Source: Vibrio sp. MedPE-SWchi
Lineage (GTDB): Bacteria > Pseudomonadota > Gammaproteobacteria > Enterobacterales > Vibrionaceae
DNA: 64,000 bases
Assembly (NCBI GenBank): GCA_001874155.1
Contig: MPDB01000003.1
Coordinates: 104,404 to 168,403, forward strand
Direction: 5' to 3'
Positions 54,704 through 64,000 of the stretch are shown here, piece after piece. The notes under the pieces were generated by a model, which saw only the letters and a program-made list of their open reading frames with translations, ran no database searches and was not told the DNA's origin. The translations under genes were made by a program, and so were the position numbers. Numbering within the stretch: the stretch's first letter is position 1; each line of letters begins with the position of its first letter.

Positions 54704-55360
54704 ATGTTTACAGGAATAGTAGAAACCGTTGGTACTTTAGAGGCCATTACCCCAAAAGGCGAAGACATCAGCGTTACCGTAAACGTCGGCAAACTGGATA
54801 TGTCAGACGTTAAGCTTGGTGATAGCATTGCTACAAATGGCGTTTGCTTAACAGTAGTCGCGCATAACGCAACCAGCTATACGGCTGATCTTTCGGTTGA
54901 AACGCTGAATAAGACCGGGTTTGTCGATTACCAAGCGGGCGATCGAGTGAATCTTGAAAAAGCGATGCTACCGATTACTCGCTTTGGTGGCCATATTGTC
55001 TCAGGCCATGTCGATGGTGTCGGAGAGATCGTAGAGCGACACCAAGTAGGGCGCGCAATTGAGTTTTGGGTCGCAATGCCAGCTGAGCTGTCTAAATATG
55101 TTGCGGAAAAAGGGTCGATCACGGTTGATGGCATTAGTTTAACCGTTAATGATCTACGTAAAAATGCCTTCAAGCTCACCATTGTTCCTCATACCGGTGA
55201 AGAGACAACCATTAATGATTTTCACGTTGGCCGTAAAGTTAACTTAGAAGTTGATGTATTAGCTCGATATATGGAAAGGCTATTACAAGGGCAGAAAGAA
55301 CAGAATGAACCAAGCTCTCGCTTAAGCATGGAGTTTTTACAGCAAAACGGTTTTGCATAA
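54704..55360 (+). CDS. ribE: Riboflavin synthase (alpha subunit)
   Basis: Riboflavin synthase joins two lumazine molecules to make riboflavin. The protein has the typical two-barrel repeat: MFTGIVETVGTLEAI at the start (N-barrel) and GGHIVSGHVDGVGEI in the middle (C-barrel). Length 218 (213 in E. coli). It follows ribD with a one-base gap. Named ribE here (ribC in older E. coli naming). Confidence 0.96.
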   Translation: MFTGIVETVGTLEAITPKGEDISVTVNVGKLDMSDVKLGDSIATNGVCLTVVAHNATSYTADLSVETLNKTGFVDYQAGDRVNLEKAMLPITRFGGHIVSGHVDGVGEIVERHQVGRAIEFWVAMPAELSKYVAEKGSITVDGISLTVNDLRKNAFKLTIVPHTGEETTINDFHVGRKVNLEVDVLARYMERLLQGQKEQNEPSSRLSMEFLQQNGFA

Positions 55361-55472
55361 TAGCGAGAGACTAAAGCCGCGTGAATGGGACCTTATAGCA
55401 GCCCATACCTACTGAAATGAAGCACCGTGCTGTTTTATCGATAGGCCATAAAATTAAAAATAGGAATTAAGT

Positions 55473-56582
55473 ATGTCAATCAGCAAGCCAGAAGAGATTA
55501 TTGAAGATATTCGCCTTGGGAAAATGGTCATTCTAATGGATGACGAAGATCGTGAAAACGAAGGCGATCTGATCATGGCAGCGGAACATATTACCCCTGA
55601 AGCAATCAACTTTATGGCCACCTATGGCCGAGGCCTTATTTGTCTTACTATGACAAAAGAGCGCTGTGAACGACTGGGTCTTCCGCCTATGGTGCAAGAC
55701 AATAATGCTCAGTACACAACAAACTTCACGGTCTCCATTGAAGCCGCAGAAGGTGTGACGACGGGTATTTCCGCATCCGATAGGGCGATCACGGTACAAG
55801 CTGCAGTAGCGAAAGATGCAAAAGCGGCTGACCTTGTTCAACCTGGGCATATTTTCCCGCTTACCGCTCAAGAAGGTGGCGTACTGACTCGTGCAGGTCA
55901 CACTGAGGCTGGTTGTGATTTAGGGCGTTTAGCGGGGCTAGAACCCGCTTCGGTTATCGTCGAGATTCTAAATGATGACGGCACTATGGCGCGTCGTCCT
56001 GATTTAGAAGTCTTTGCTGAAAAGCACGATATTAAATTGGGCACCATTGCTGACCTTATTGAGTATCGCAATAACACAGAAACCACGATTGAACGCGTGG
56101 CGCAGTGCCATTTACCGACCGAATTTGGTGATTTTGAGCTGGTGACATTCAGAGATACGATCGATAACCAGATTCACTATGCCATGGTGAAAGGAGATGT
56201 GGCACAGGCAGCTCCTCTGGTTCGTGTTCATCTGCATGATACTTTTACCGACCTGCTCCATTCTGATCGCGGTACAGAGCGCAGCTGGACATTGGACAGC
56301 GCAATGAAGCGCATTGGCAATGAAGGCGGTGTACTGGTTATCTTAGGTAATGAAGAGAGTTCTGATGCTCTGATTCACAAGGTAAAAACGTTTGAAGCAC
56401 AAGATAAAGGCGAAGCGCCAACAATGGCGAAAAAGCAGGGAACGTCCCGCCGTGTTGGGGTCGGCTCTCAAATTCTGGCTGATTTAGGCGTGACGGAAAT
56501 GCGTTTATTGTCTTCTAGCTCAAAACGTTACCATGCTCTTGGTGGTTTTGGCCTAAATGTGATTGAATACGTATGTGAATAA
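55473..56582 (+). CDS. ribBA: 3,4-dihydroxy-2-butanone-4-phosphate synthase fused to a degenerate GTP cyclohydrolase II domain (RibBA/RibBX)
   Basis: The N-terminal RibB domain (1-205) makes dihydroxybutanone phosphate from ribulose 5-phosphate; active-site [17 protein letters not shown] and [13 protein letters not shown] are intact. The C-terminal part (about 207-369) has the RibA fold, but the zinc and catalytic residues are gone. Where active RibA has RVHSEC and LRCDCG, this has RVHLHD and LHSDRGTE, so all three zinc cysteines are missing, and RQEGR is replaced. It should not work as a GTP cyclohydrolase; a stand-alone RibA is needed elsewhere. Length 369 is typical for these fusions. Confidence 0.94.
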   Translation: MSISKPEEIIEDIRLGKMVILMDDEDRENEGDLIMAAEHITPEAINFMATYGRGLICLTMTKERCERLGLPPMVQDNNAQYTTNFTVSIEAAEGVTTGISASDRAITVQAAVAKDAKAADLVQPGHIFPLTAQEGGVLTRAGHTEAGCDLGRLAGLEPASVIVEILNDDGTMARRPDLEVFAEKHDIKLGTIADLIEYRNNTETTIERVAQCHLPTEFGDFELVTFRDTIDNQIHYAMVKGDVAQAAPLVRVHLHDTFTDLLHSDRGTERSWTLDSAMKRIGNEGGVLVILGNEESSDALIHKVKTFEAQDKGEAPTMAKKQGTSRRVGVGSQILADLGVTEMRLLSSSSKRYHALGGFGLNVIEYVCE

Positions 56583-56589
56583 GAGAAAG

Positions 56590-56650
56590 GGTAAGTCAAA
56601 GTACTTACCTTATTTTTTCACCATAAAGGGAAGCGTTTGCTTCCTTTTTT
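56590..56650 (+). terminator. Two adjacent terminator hairpins after ribBA
   Basis: First hairpin GGTAAGT / ACTTACC (56590-56609) is followed by TTATTTTTT. Second hairpin GGAAGC / GCTTCC (56629-56644) is followed by TTTTTT. They separate ribBA from ribH, which needs its own promoter. Confidence 0.8.
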
Positions 56651-56800
56651 ATCGATAAAAGTGATTTTTCATCACTATCAGACATTTAAAATTGACAGGC
56701 CGAAGGTTGGTATAAACTTTAATATCTATTAGATATTGCTCACAGTTTTATGCTAGAATCCGGCGATTCTCACTTGATGAACATAGTTAAAGGAAGGCTT

Positions 56801-57271
56801 ATGAAAGTGATCGAGGGTGGCTTCCCAGCGCCAAATGCAAAAATTGCTATCGTTATTGCTCGTTTCAACAGTTTTATTAACGAAAGCCTGCTTTCTGGTG
56901 CAATCGATACTTTGAAGCGTCACGGACAAGTTAGCGAAGACAATATTACTGTTGTTCGTTGTCCTGGTGCCGTTGAACTCCCATTGGTTGCTCAACGCGT
57001 AGCGAAGACAGGTCAATTTGATGCGATTGTATCTTTAGGCACAGTTATTCGTGGCGGTACGCCTCATTTCGACTATGTTTGTAGTGAATGTAATAAAGGT
57101 TTGGCACAAGTGTCTATGGAATATTCTCTTCCAGTTGCATTTGGTGTTCTTACTGTTGATACGATCGATCAAGCTATTGAACGCGCAGGAACCAAGGCTG
57201 GTAACAAAGGTGCAGAAGCCGCACTAAGCGCACTTGAGATGATCAACGTTCTTTCTGAAATCGATTCCTAA
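56801..57271 (+). CDS. ribH: 6,7-dimethyl-8-ribityllumazine synthase
   Basis: RibH condenses the RibB and RibD products to lumazine, the riboflavin precursor. The start is ATG 56801 ([11 protein letters not shown]) with AAAGGAAGG upstream, giving 156 residues as in E. coli; an upstream open frame from 56750 lacks support. Motifs: [43 protein letters not shown] with the conserved His. It overlaps nusB by one base. Confidence 0.96.
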   Translation: MKVIEGGFPAPNAKIAIVIARFNSFINESLLSGAIDTLKRHGQVSEDNITVVRCPGAVELPLVAQRVAKTGQFDAIVSLGTVIRGGTPHFDYVCSECNKGLAQVSMEYSLPVAFGVLTVDTIDQAIERAGTKAGNKGAEAALSALEMINVLSEIDS

Positions 57272-57741
57272 TGGGGGCCAGTGTGAAACCAGCCGCACGT
57301 CGTAATGCACGTCAATTTGCTCTACAAGCAATTTATTCTTGGCAAATTAGTAAAGAAAATGTTGCCGTAGTTGAAGAACAATTTATATCTGGTGGCAAGT
57401 ATGATGAAGAAGAACATCATGCAGCTGAGCCTGCTCTAGTCGCGCCGGAAACCGACGTAGCATATTTCCGCGATCTATTGACTGGTGTTGCGCTAAGCCA
57501 CATGGAATTAGATAGCAAGCTTCGCCCATTTGTCTCTCGTCCAATGCAGGACCTAGATTTAATGGAACTCGCTTTGCTTCGTCTTGCTATGTACGAGATG
57601 ACGCGCCGTGAAGATGTTCCTTATAAAGTTGTGATCAATGAAGCGATTGAACTTGCAAAAGTTTTCGCTGCAGAAGAGAGCCACAAATTTGTGAACGGGG
57701 TGCTAGATAAAGCCGCACCGCATGTACGCAAAAAGAAATAA
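57271..57741 (+). CDS. nusB: Transcription antitermination factor NusB
   Basis: NusB binds boxA RNA with S10 for rRNA antitermination. The all-helical protein shows [20 protein letters not shown], the arginine-rich RNA-binding start, and [45 protein letters not shown]. Length 156. The annotated start ATG 57271 overlaps the ribH stop (TAATG); a GTG at 57283 would give a shorter MKPAARR form. An insert at about 45-58 ([11 protein letters not shown]) lengthens it relative to E. coli (139). Confidence 0.96.
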   Translation: MGASVKPAARRNARQFALQAIYSWQISKENVAVVEEQFISGGKYDEEEHHAAEPALVAPETDVAYFRDLLTGVALSHMELDSKLRPFVSRPMQDLDLMELALLRLAMYEMTRREDVPYKVVINEAIELAKVFAAEESHKFVNGVLDKAAPHVRKKK

Positions 57742-57758
57742 CGAATTATCGTGAAAAG

Positions 57759-57785
57759 AGGTCAGCTAAATTGCTGGCCTTTTTT
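57759..57785 (+). terminator. Intrinsic terminator after nusB
   Basis: AGGTCAGC / GCTGGCCT stem with one G-T pair, 6-base loop, followed by TTTTTA. Confidence 0.82.
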
Positions 57786-57847
57786 ATATCCAGTTCATCT
57801 TGAGTGAGTAAACTGGAACCCTAATTACAACCTTTTGAGAGTTATCT

Positions 57848-58822
57848 ATGTCAGGTGAATTTAACCTCATTGACAAGTACTTTGTTGGTCGCCAATCTCA
57901 ACGAAAAGATGTCTTATTGGCTGCGGGTGATGATTGTGCATTAGTAAAAAGCCCAAACAATGTCTCTATTGCGATCAGTACTGATACTCTTGTCGCTGGA
58001 ACACATTTCCTACCCGAAGCTAACCCTGCTTGGGTAGCTCATAAAGCCCTTGCTTCTAATATTAGTGATCTATCTGCAATGGGGGCAACGCCGGCATGGG
58101 TCTCTTTTGCCTTAACAATGCCTGAGCCAGATGAAGCTTGGCTAGCGCCTTTTTGTGATTCGTTTTTTGAATTGGCTGACTACTTTGGTATTCAACTGAT
58201 AGGTGGTGATACAACAAAAGGGCCACTGAGCATTACTCTTACCGTGCAGGGTTTTGTTCCAGAAGAGAAGGCTTTAAGGCGCAGCGGTGCGCGTATTGGT
58301 GATTGGGTCTATGTGACGGGGGACCTTGGTGATAGTAAAGCCGGGCTGAGCGTGATTCTTGATTCTGAAGCAAAGCACAAAGACCATGCTGACGTCTTAG
58401 AGAAGAGGCATTTCATCTCATCTCCTCGCGTACTTGTCGGGCAAGCCCTACTTAACTTGGCCTCTTCTGCAATTGATATTTCAGATGGACTAATTTCAGA
58501 TCTACAGCATATATTAAATAAATCGAATGTTGGCGCGTCTATTGATGTCAGTTTACTTCCTATTTCGAGTGAATTGCTCGGCTTTACAAAAGAGGAAGCG
58601 ATTGCTCAGCAGCATGCATTAACTAGTGGCGAAGAGTACGAGTTATGCTTTACTGTGCCAGAAGAAAATAAAGGGTCAATTGAGAGCGCATTGAGTCACA
58701 CCGGTACAAAGATAACCTGCATTGGACAAATACGCCCGAGTGGTATATTTGAACTCCACAATAAAGGTATTATGCTGGACTGGAATTTAAATGGATATGA
58801 CCACTTTAAGGTAAAACAATGA
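57848..58822 (+). CDS. thiL: Thiamine-monophosphate kinase
   Basis: ThiL phosphorylates thiamine monophosphate to the active cofactor. It has the AIR-synthase/PurM-like fold: GDDCALV near the start, SISTDTLVAGTHFLPEANPAWVAHKALASNISDLSAMGA (Mg/ATP loop), GGDTTKGPLSIT and DISDGLISDLQHIL. Length 324 (325 in E. coli). Followed by pgpA with a 4-base overlap. Confidence 0.96.
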   Translation: MSGEFNLIDKYFVGRQSQRKDVLLAAGDDCALVKSPNNVSIAISTDTLVAGTHFLPEANPAWVAHKALASNISDLSAMGATPAWVSFALTMPEPDEAWLAPFCDSFFELADYFGIQLIGGDTTKGPLSITLTVQGFVPEEKALRRSGARIGDWVYVTGDLGDSKAGLSVILDSEAKHKDHADVLEKRHFISSPRVLVGQALLNLASSAIDISDGLISDLQHILNKSNVGASIDVSLLPISSELLGFTKEEAIAQQHALTSGEEYELCFTVPEENKGSIESALSHTGTKITCIGQIRPSGIFELHNKGIMLDWNLNGYDHFKVKQ

Positions 58823-59319
58823 GCAACCCATTATCTTTAATTTCGCTTAAAAATCCTTGGCACCTATTGGCGACAGGGTTCGGTAGTGGCCTCTCACCAG
58901 TTGTTCCGGGAACGATGGGTACCTTGGCATCAATACCGTTTTATTTGCTGTTAGTACAACTTCCAATGTGGCTGTTCATCGCGGTGATCATCGCATCCTA
59001 TTTCATTGGGGTTAAGATTTGCCAGATCACATCCGATGACATGAAGGTCCACGATCACGGCTCGATTGTTTGGGATGAGTTTGTTGGTTTTTGGATAACC
59101 ATGCTCGTTGTTCCAATGCTTGGCATTGCCATTTTTGATTGGAAATGGATCGCTGCGGGTTTTGTCTTGTTTCGCTTTTTTGACATGGTAAAGCCTTGGC
59201 CAATCGGCTGGCTTGATAAACGAGTTGAAGGTGGGGTGGGCATCATGATTGATGATGTCGTTGCGGGTGTAATGGCTGCAATATCACTTTACTTTGTTGG
59301 CAGTTATGCTGGATGGTAG
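58819..59319 (+). CDS. pgpA: Phosphatidylglycerophosphatase A
   Basis: PgpA removes phosphate from phosphatidylglycerol phosphate in the inner membrane. The protein has four hydrophobic segments. Its catalytic acidic motifs include GTMGTLASIPFY, KVHDHGSIVWDEFVGFW (Asp/Glu) and FRFFDMVKPWPIGWLDK, with a C-terminal GGVGIMIDDVVAGVMAA. Length 166 is usual. Overlaps thiL by 4 bases. Confidence 0.95.
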   Translation: MSNPLSLISLKNPWHLLATGFGSGLSPVVPGTMGTLASIPFYLLLVQLPMWLFIAVIIASYFIGVKICQITSDDMKVHDHGSIVWDEFVGFWITMLVVPMLGIAIFDWKWIAAGFVLFRFFDMVKPWPIGWLDKRVEGGVGIMIDDVVAGVMAAISLYFVGSYAGW

Positions 59320-59350
59320 CCTTAGCCCAATGATAGTTTGCTGTTGAAAT

Positions 59351-59379
59351 AAAAAAGGTTCCCAATGGGAACCTTTTTT
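59351..59379. terminator. Bidirectional terminator between pgpA and yaeH-type gene
   Basis: 13 bp arms AAAAAAGGTTCCC / GGGAACCTTTTTT with a 3-base loop; works for both converging genes. Confidence 0.93.
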
Positions 59380-59397
59380 GTCGCAATTAATGAGGTG

Positions 59398-59781
59398 CTA
59401 TTTTAATTTTTCTAAGTCAGACTCTATTTCAGCTATCTTGCTCGAAACGACTTTCTCAAGGTGGCGTAAATCCATTAGGATTTTAGATTTGACGTCAATT
59501 TCTGCGAGTTTCTCTGGCTTCGTGATCTTGTTGAGCTCATCGATAACCAAGGTTAGATTGCGGTTTATTTCGGTCACTTCTTTGTATTGATGACTGCCAC
59601 TATCGACTAAGACGTTTTTGACCTGACGTGGGTATTTGAACTTTACACTTTTAGCGAATAACTCGCCTTTCTGCTTATGAAAATAGATCTTTAACACATC
59701 CTTGTGCGCTTCTTGTCGTAACGAGTAACGCTCAATTTGCTTAGGATCTTGAATTCCTAAGCCTGTGAGGTTTGGAAACAT
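59398..59781 (-). CDS. yaeH: UPF0325 (YaeH/DUF3461) family protein
   Basis: A 127-residue conserved cytoplasmic protein of unknown function. It matches Yae[50 protein letters not shown] and the helical tail [22 protein letters not shown]. In E. coli the gene is likewise next to the dapD-glnD-map-rpsB cluster. It follows glnD on the same strand with a 117-base gap. Confidence 0.85.
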   Translation of the reverse strand: MFPNLTGLGIQDPKQIERYSLRQEAHKDVLKIYFHKQKGELFAKSVKFKYPRQVKNVLVDSGSHQYKEVTEINRNLTLVIDELNKITKPEKLAEIDVKSKILMDLRHLEKVVSSKIAEIESDLEKLK

Positions 59782-59898
59782 AGGCTACCTCTAGTTAGTG
59801 TTGTTAAATTGATTAAACCTTAACTAATGTAGCAGCCTATAACCGTGGTAGATAGCTGACAATAAAACAAGCTGCGCAACTTGTGGGCAAGATCGCGC

Positions 59899-62523
59899 TT
59901 AATTTGGCGCGGCTTCTGCGATATTTTCGACTAGCCTTTCACGCAACTGTTCTTGGGTTTCTTCATCGAGTCTTCCTCCTTGTCCGTTAGTCAGAATGAA
60001 GAGATCTTCTGCTCGTTCACCAATGGTCGTAATTTTTGCGGCATGCAGGCTAATATGCAGATCCGCAAAGGTCGCACCGACCTTGGCGAGTAACCCTGGC
60101 GTATCAAGAGCGACAAATTCCATCAATGTGCGTTTGTTGCTTTTCGTCGGTAGGAACTCGACTTTGGTTTTTACGGTAAAGTGTTGAAGGTTTCTAGGCG
60201 TTCGACGCGTTTTAATCTTGGTTGGCCGGCCATCTTCAATAACGTGTGCGAGATGTTTAACCACGGCTTTGTGGCGCGTCACATCAATGGCTTCACCATT
60301 TTGATCGAGCACCATAAACGTATCGAGTACAAAGCCATCTTTGCTGGTCATTACTTGCGCATCGTGGACGTTCAGGTTACGTCTGTCTAGCTCTGCCACG
60401 ACGGTCGCAAATAGGGCATTTTGGTCTCGTGCGTAGACAAAAACTTCCGTGCCACCACGGGTCGCTTTCTCACTGATCAGTATGAGTGGCTTGGAATCAT
60501 CTGTTTGATTAAGAAGGTGTGTACAGTGCCAAGCAATCTGTTTATGAGTGTGTCGCAAGAAGTAGTCGGCTTTAAATCTTTGCCAAAGAACTTCAATCTC
60601 TCGAGCCGTGAACCCTTCCTTGCGTAATAGTGCGGAAGATAACTGCTGGTTATGCCTGATGCGATCACGCACATCAACTGGGTTCTCTAGCCCTCTGCGT
60701 AGAGCGCGCTGAGTTGAGTAAAATAGCTCAGCCAGAAGAGTACGTTTCCAGCTGTTCCAGAGGTCGGGGTTGGTTGCGCAGATGTCGGCTACGGTTAAAC
60801 AAACGAGATATTCAAGACGTTCTTCATCGCGAACTTGTTTGGCAAATTCGGTAATGACCTCAGGATCGTAGATATCACGTCTCTGAGCGGTGACTGACAT
60901 CAATAGGTGGTTCTGCACTAGCCATGAGATAAGCTTCGCTTCAGGTTTTGATAGGCCGTGTTCTATGCCAAATTCGTAGGCTTCTGCTGCGCCAACCTCT
61001 GAGTGATCACCATTTCGCCCCTTTCCAATGTCGTGGAAAATGGCGGCTAGGATCAATAGCTCTTTCTTGTGAACTCTCGGGTATACCTCGCAGCAGATTG
61101 GGTGCTTATCTCGATTGGCTTCTTGACCGAATCGATTGATATGCTTTAGCAATCGAATACTGTGCTCATCGACGGTGTAGACGTGAAATAAGTCGAACTG
61201 CATCTGGCCAACGATCTGGCTCCATTGTGGCAAGTAGCTAGCAAGCACCCCTAACTTGTGCATGAGGCTAAACGCTTTATGTAAGCAGTTCGGGTGGCGA
61301 ACGAGATCCATGAATTTTTCTCGAGCGGCCGGAATAACGTGAAGGAACTTATTCAATCGTCGGCGAGCAGTTCGAAGTTGGCGCATGGTAGCTGGCGCAA
61401 CGCCTTCTATGGTGGAGTCGTTCGCAATATGAATAAACATATCAAGAATGGTTTCAGGCCGAGCTTGGAATAGGGCCGGTTTTCTTGCTTCTATTAGCCT
61501 TCCTCGGCGCTGGAAATCATCGCTGAGTATTTCTGCTTCATACTCGATACCGTTATCGAGTATGGCTTGATCAAACAACTTGAGCAGCATTTTGTTCAAT
61601 TCTGAAACGCGACGCAGGGTTCGATAGAACTCCTTCATCATCATTTCAACGCCTCGATTACCCTCACCAGAGAAGCCAAGGCTTTCTGCTACCTGAGCTT
61701 GATGACCGAACGTTAAACGATTGTCATAACGTCTTAGCTCCACGTGCAGAGCGAAACGTACACGCCATAGGAAATCTTGGCATTCAACAAGCTCCCGATA
61801 TTCTGCGTCGGTCAGGAAGCCGTATTTGCTCATTTCAAGGAGAGAGGTGGCGCCAAAGTGTCTTCTCGCCACCCAGCTGAGCGTATGAATATCTCTCAAC
61901 CCGCCTGGGGTCGACTTAATATCGGGCTCTAAATTGTAGGCGGTATCGTGATAACGGGCATGACGCTCTTTTTGTTCTCTGATTTTGGCTTTGTAGAAGT
62001 CATCGCTTGGCCAAAATGAAGGAGAATTGATTTGCCCACTAAGCTTAGTAAATGTGTCTTCACAGCCGCATAGCAATCGAGCTTCTTGCAGGTTGGTCGC
62101 AACCGTTAGATCCTCTTTTCCGATCGCGATGCATTCGTCAATGGTACGAACCGCATGGCCGACTTCGAGTCTCAGATCCCACAATAAAGTGATAAACATA
62201 CTCACTTTGGCACCAAGCGCTTCTGGCAGAGTCTTCTTAGAAACAATTAGAATATCAATATCTGACAGAGGGTGGAGTTCTCCACGGCCATATCCTCCAA
62301 CAGCAACGAGGCTAATGTTTGGAAGGCTATCAAAACCGTACTCTATCCAAAGCCTATTCAGCAGGAGATCCATGTATTCAGAGCGCCCTATGACAAGGTC
62401 ATTAATAGGGTGGTGCGTGAGAAACTCGTTTTTTTGATAGTCAGAAAACAGTTCAAGTTGCTCTTTGAGCGATGAAATCGAAAGCTGTTCCGTTGAAAAC
62501 GTTAGTGGCGATTGATACGGCAT
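59899..62523 (-). CDS. glnD: [Protein-PII] uridylyltransferase / uridylyl-removing enzyme GlnD
   Basis: GlnD senses glutamine and adds or removes UMP from PII, controlling nitrogen assimilation. The N-terminal nucleotidyltransferase domain has GGYGRGELHPLSDIDILIV (about 69-87). The HD domain with IFHDIGKGRNGDHSEVGA (about 465-482) does the removal. Two C-terminal ACT domains (about 695-770 and 800-870) sense glutamine. Length 874 (890 in E. coli). It sits between map and yaeH on the minus strand. Confidence 0.97.
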   Translation of the reverse strand: MPYQSPLTFSTEQLSISSLKEQLELFSDYQKNEFLTHHPINDLVIGRSEYMDLLLNRLWIEYGFDSLPNISLVAVGGYGRGELHPLSDIDILIVSKKTLPEALGAKVSMFITLLWDLRLEVGHAVRTIDECIAIGKEDLTVATNLQEARLLCGCEDTFTKLSGQINSPSFWPSDDFYKAKIREQKERHARYHDTAYNLEPDIKSTPGGLRDIHTLSWVARRHFGATSLLEMSKYGFLTDAEYRELVECQDFLWRVRFALHVELRRYDNRLTFGHQAQVAESLGFSGEGNRGVEMMMKEFYRTLRRVSELNKMLLKLFDQAILDNGIEYEAEILSDDFQRRGRLIEARKPALFQARPETILDMFIHIANDSTIEGVAPATMRQLRTARRRLNKFLHVIPAAREKFMDLVRHPNCLHKAFSLMHKLGVLASYLPQWSQIVGQMQFDLFHVYTVDEHSIRLLKHINRFGQEANRDKHPICCEVYPRVHKKELLILAAIFHDIGKGRNGDHSEVGAAEAYEFGIEHGLSKPEAKLISWLVQNHLLMSVTAQRRDIYDPEVITEFAKQVRDEERLEYLVCLTVADICATNPDLWNSWKRTLLAELFYSTQRALRRGLENPVDVRDRIRHNQQLSSALLRKEGFTAREIEVLWQRFKADYFLRHTHKQIAWHCTHLLNQTDDSKPLILISEKATRGGTEVFVYARDQNALFATVVAELDRRNLNVHDAQVMTSKDGFVLDTFMVLDQNGEAIDVTRHKAVVKHLAHVIEDGRPTKIKTRRTPRNLQHFTVKTKVEFLPTKSNKRTLMEFVALDTPGLLAKVGATFADLHISLHAAKITTIGERAEDLFILTNGQGGRLDEETQEQLRERLVENIAEAAPN

Positions 62524-62584
62524 ATGCAGCAGTCCATGCAGTTTTTATATGGGTATGATTAGTAATCTATCAGATAGAGGCGAA

Positions 62585-62615
62585 TAAAAAAATATCCCTG
62601 CGAGGCAGGGATATT
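62585..62615 (-). terminator. Intrinsic terminator after map
   Basis: 11 bp arms AATATCCCTGC / GCAGGGATATT, loop GAG; on the minus strand a T-run follows. It separates map from glnD. Confidence 0.9.
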
Positions 62616-62636
62616 AAGAGTCTGTAGATTGGTGAG

Positions 62637-63515
62637 TTAGGCGTTTTTCAAATGCCTTGGTATTTGCTCTTCATTTCGAAGGGTTAATACCTCACAGCCA
62701 TTGGCTGTCACGAGTAAAGTATGCTCCCATTGAGCCGAGTTTTTGCTGTCACCCGTGTAAACGGTCCAGTCATCTTCAGCATCAACGGTACAGCCAAATT
62801 TACCTGCATTGATCATCGGTTCGATGGTAAAGCACATGCCTTCTTTTAACACTCGGCGGTCTGTATTCTTGTAGTGAACAACTTGAGGTTCTTCGTGAAA
62901 CTCATCACCGATGCCGTGACCACAAAAGTCTCTAACAATAGAAAACTTGTTACGTGGATTCTTCTTATTGTTTTCTTTAATGTATTTTTCGATAGCTGTA
63001 CCGATATCACCCACTGTTGCACCTGGTTTTACTTTACGCATGCCGACGTAAAGGGCTTCTTGCGCAACCATGCATAAACGCTTGTCGGCTGGAGAGGCTT
63101 CTCCGACTAAAAACATTTTAGACGTATCGCCATGATAGCCTTGTGGACGAGTGCTTAAATCAGCGCCATCTTCGTCAGGAATAATAACAGTGATGTCGAC
63201 ATTCAGAATATCGCCATTTTTTAAGACCGCTGGCTTAAGTTGCCCATTGCTGCCTTTCTCGTCCTGAGATGCTGGAATACCGTGACATACGATGTGGTTG
63301 ATTGAGGTACAGATAGATTTTGGAAAACCGTGATAATCCAAAGGTGCTGAGTAAGCTCCTTTATCAGTCGCATAGTCATGACAAATGGTGTTCAATTCAT
63401 CTGTTGTCACACCCTCTTTGATATGAGGTTCTATCATCTCCAGAATTTCGGCTGCCAGTTTGCCAGCAATACGCATTCTTTCAATTTCTTGTTGGGTTTT
63501 GATTTTTATAGACAT
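62637..63515 (-). CDS. map: Methionine aminopeptidase, type I
   Basis: Map removes the initiator methionine from new proteins. The five metal ligands are visible: Asp in LNVDITVI, Asp in GYHGDTSKMF, His in FCGHGIGDEFHEEP, Glu in MCFTIEPMI and Glu in SAQWEHTLLV. At 292 residues it is longer than E. coli Map (264), because of two inserts: one before the first Asp (SQDEKGSNGQLKPAV) and one between the two Asp ligands (IPDEDGADLSTRPQ). It is divergent from rpsB. Confidence 0.96.
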   Translation of the reverse strand: MSIKIKTQQEIERMRIAGKLAAEILEMIEPHIKEGVTTDELNTICHDYATDKGAYSAPLDYHGFPKSICTSINHIVCHGIPASQDEKGSNGQLKPAVLKNGDILNVDITVIIPDEDGADLSTRPQGYHGDTSKMFLVGEASPADKRLCMVAQEALYVGMRKVKPGATVGDIGTAIEKYIKENNKKNPRNKFSIVRDFCGHGIGDEFHEEPQVVHYKNTDRRVLKEGMCFTIEPMINAGKFGCTVDAEDDWTVYTGDSKNSAQWEHTLLVTANGCEVLTLRNEEQIPRHLKNA

Positions 63516-63682
63516 TCGCGCTAATTCTCGACCAGTTTATAGGAGCTCTCGACAATAATGATTCGCATTCTATCAGGAAGTGATAGGAATGTGTATTTGT
63601 CTCAATAAAGCGTTTCTTGAAAGTATTTAATTACGAACAGTATACATCATGCAGTTTGGACTACTGAATTGGGATTTTTTAC

Positions 63683-63712
63683 TAGCCACATGGCACGAAA
63701 ATATGGTATAAA
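63683..63712 (+). promoter_or_regulatory. Predicted rpsB promoter with stringent discriminator
   Basis: -35 TAGCCA (63683-63688), 18 bp spacer, -10 TATAAA (63707-63712), followed directly by GCGCGCC. That GC-rich discriminator is typical of ppGpp-repressed ribosomal promoters. Confidence 0.55.
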
Positions 63713-63739
63713 GCGCGCCGGAATGACGGTCAATTGTCT

Positions 63740-64000
<261 letters not shown>

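Noticed and set aside
55361..55472. FMN riboswitch before ribBA
   Set aside because: The 112-base gap is too short and shows none of the conserved RFN element segments.
56692..56716. Perfect TTGACA with TATAAA as the ribH promoter
   Set aside because: The spacer is only 13 bp, too short for a sigma-70 promoter.

Overview
The window looks like chromosomal DNA of a Vibrio species (Vibrionaceae). It encodes the Na+-pumping NADH:quinone reductase (nqrA-F) followed by apbE and nqrM, an OmpK-type outer-membrane channel, a large secreted GH18 chitinase, RlmG, BolA, Crl and FrsA. Gene order recB-recD-argA, pepD/gpt/frsA/crl/proBA, nrdR-ribDE-ribBA-ribH-nusB-thiL-pgpA and yaeH-glnD-map-rpsB is typical of that family. 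Base composition looks moderate in GC throughout. I see no tRNA or rRNA gene, no CRISPR array and no intact insertion sequence.

Layout. 1-7 kb: end of recB, recD, a 0.5 kb repeat-like stretch, argA (reverse) with candidate ArgR boxes, a DUF2850 protein and mltA. 7-11.2 kb: tcdA and csdE face csdA-yajL-panE, whose ends overlap. 11.3-16.7 kb: ompK, ampG, a periplasmic cyclophilin, a YajG-like lipoprotein and rlmG on the reverse strand, then bolA. 17.1-24.5 kb: nqrABCDEF, apbE, nqrM. 24.5-36.1 kb: a REC-REC-GGDEF regulator, SOS-controlled dinB converging on a recQ-like helicase, a Gre-like factor, a YggN-like protein, chitinase, an NSS transporter and pepD.

36.4-46.6 kb is the most distinctive part. 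It begins with a short self-contained transcription unit: CRP-like site, promoter, 28-codon ORF, C-rich stem-loop and terminator. This closely fits the dual-function RNA VcdRP known from V. cholerae. Next come two gene sets, each behind a Fur box: nrdA-nrdB-grx (a eukaryote-like class I ribonucleotide reductase plus a CSQC redoxin) and sufABCDSE (Fe-S assembly under iron or oxidative stress). NrdB carries Glu instead of Asp at the first metal-ligand position, as in the Mn/Fe class Ic enzyme, but keeps the radical tyrosine. Together this reads as an iron-limitation module: DNA precursor synthesis with a possibly non-di-iron cofactor, plus the stress Fe-S machinery.

46.8-64 kb is housekeeping: purine permease (PurR box) and gpt, frsA, crl, proBA, the riboflavin cluster with nrdR and nusB, thiL, pgpA, then yaeH, glnD and map on the reverse strand. 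The window ends in the first codons of rpsB, preceded by its structured t44-type leader.
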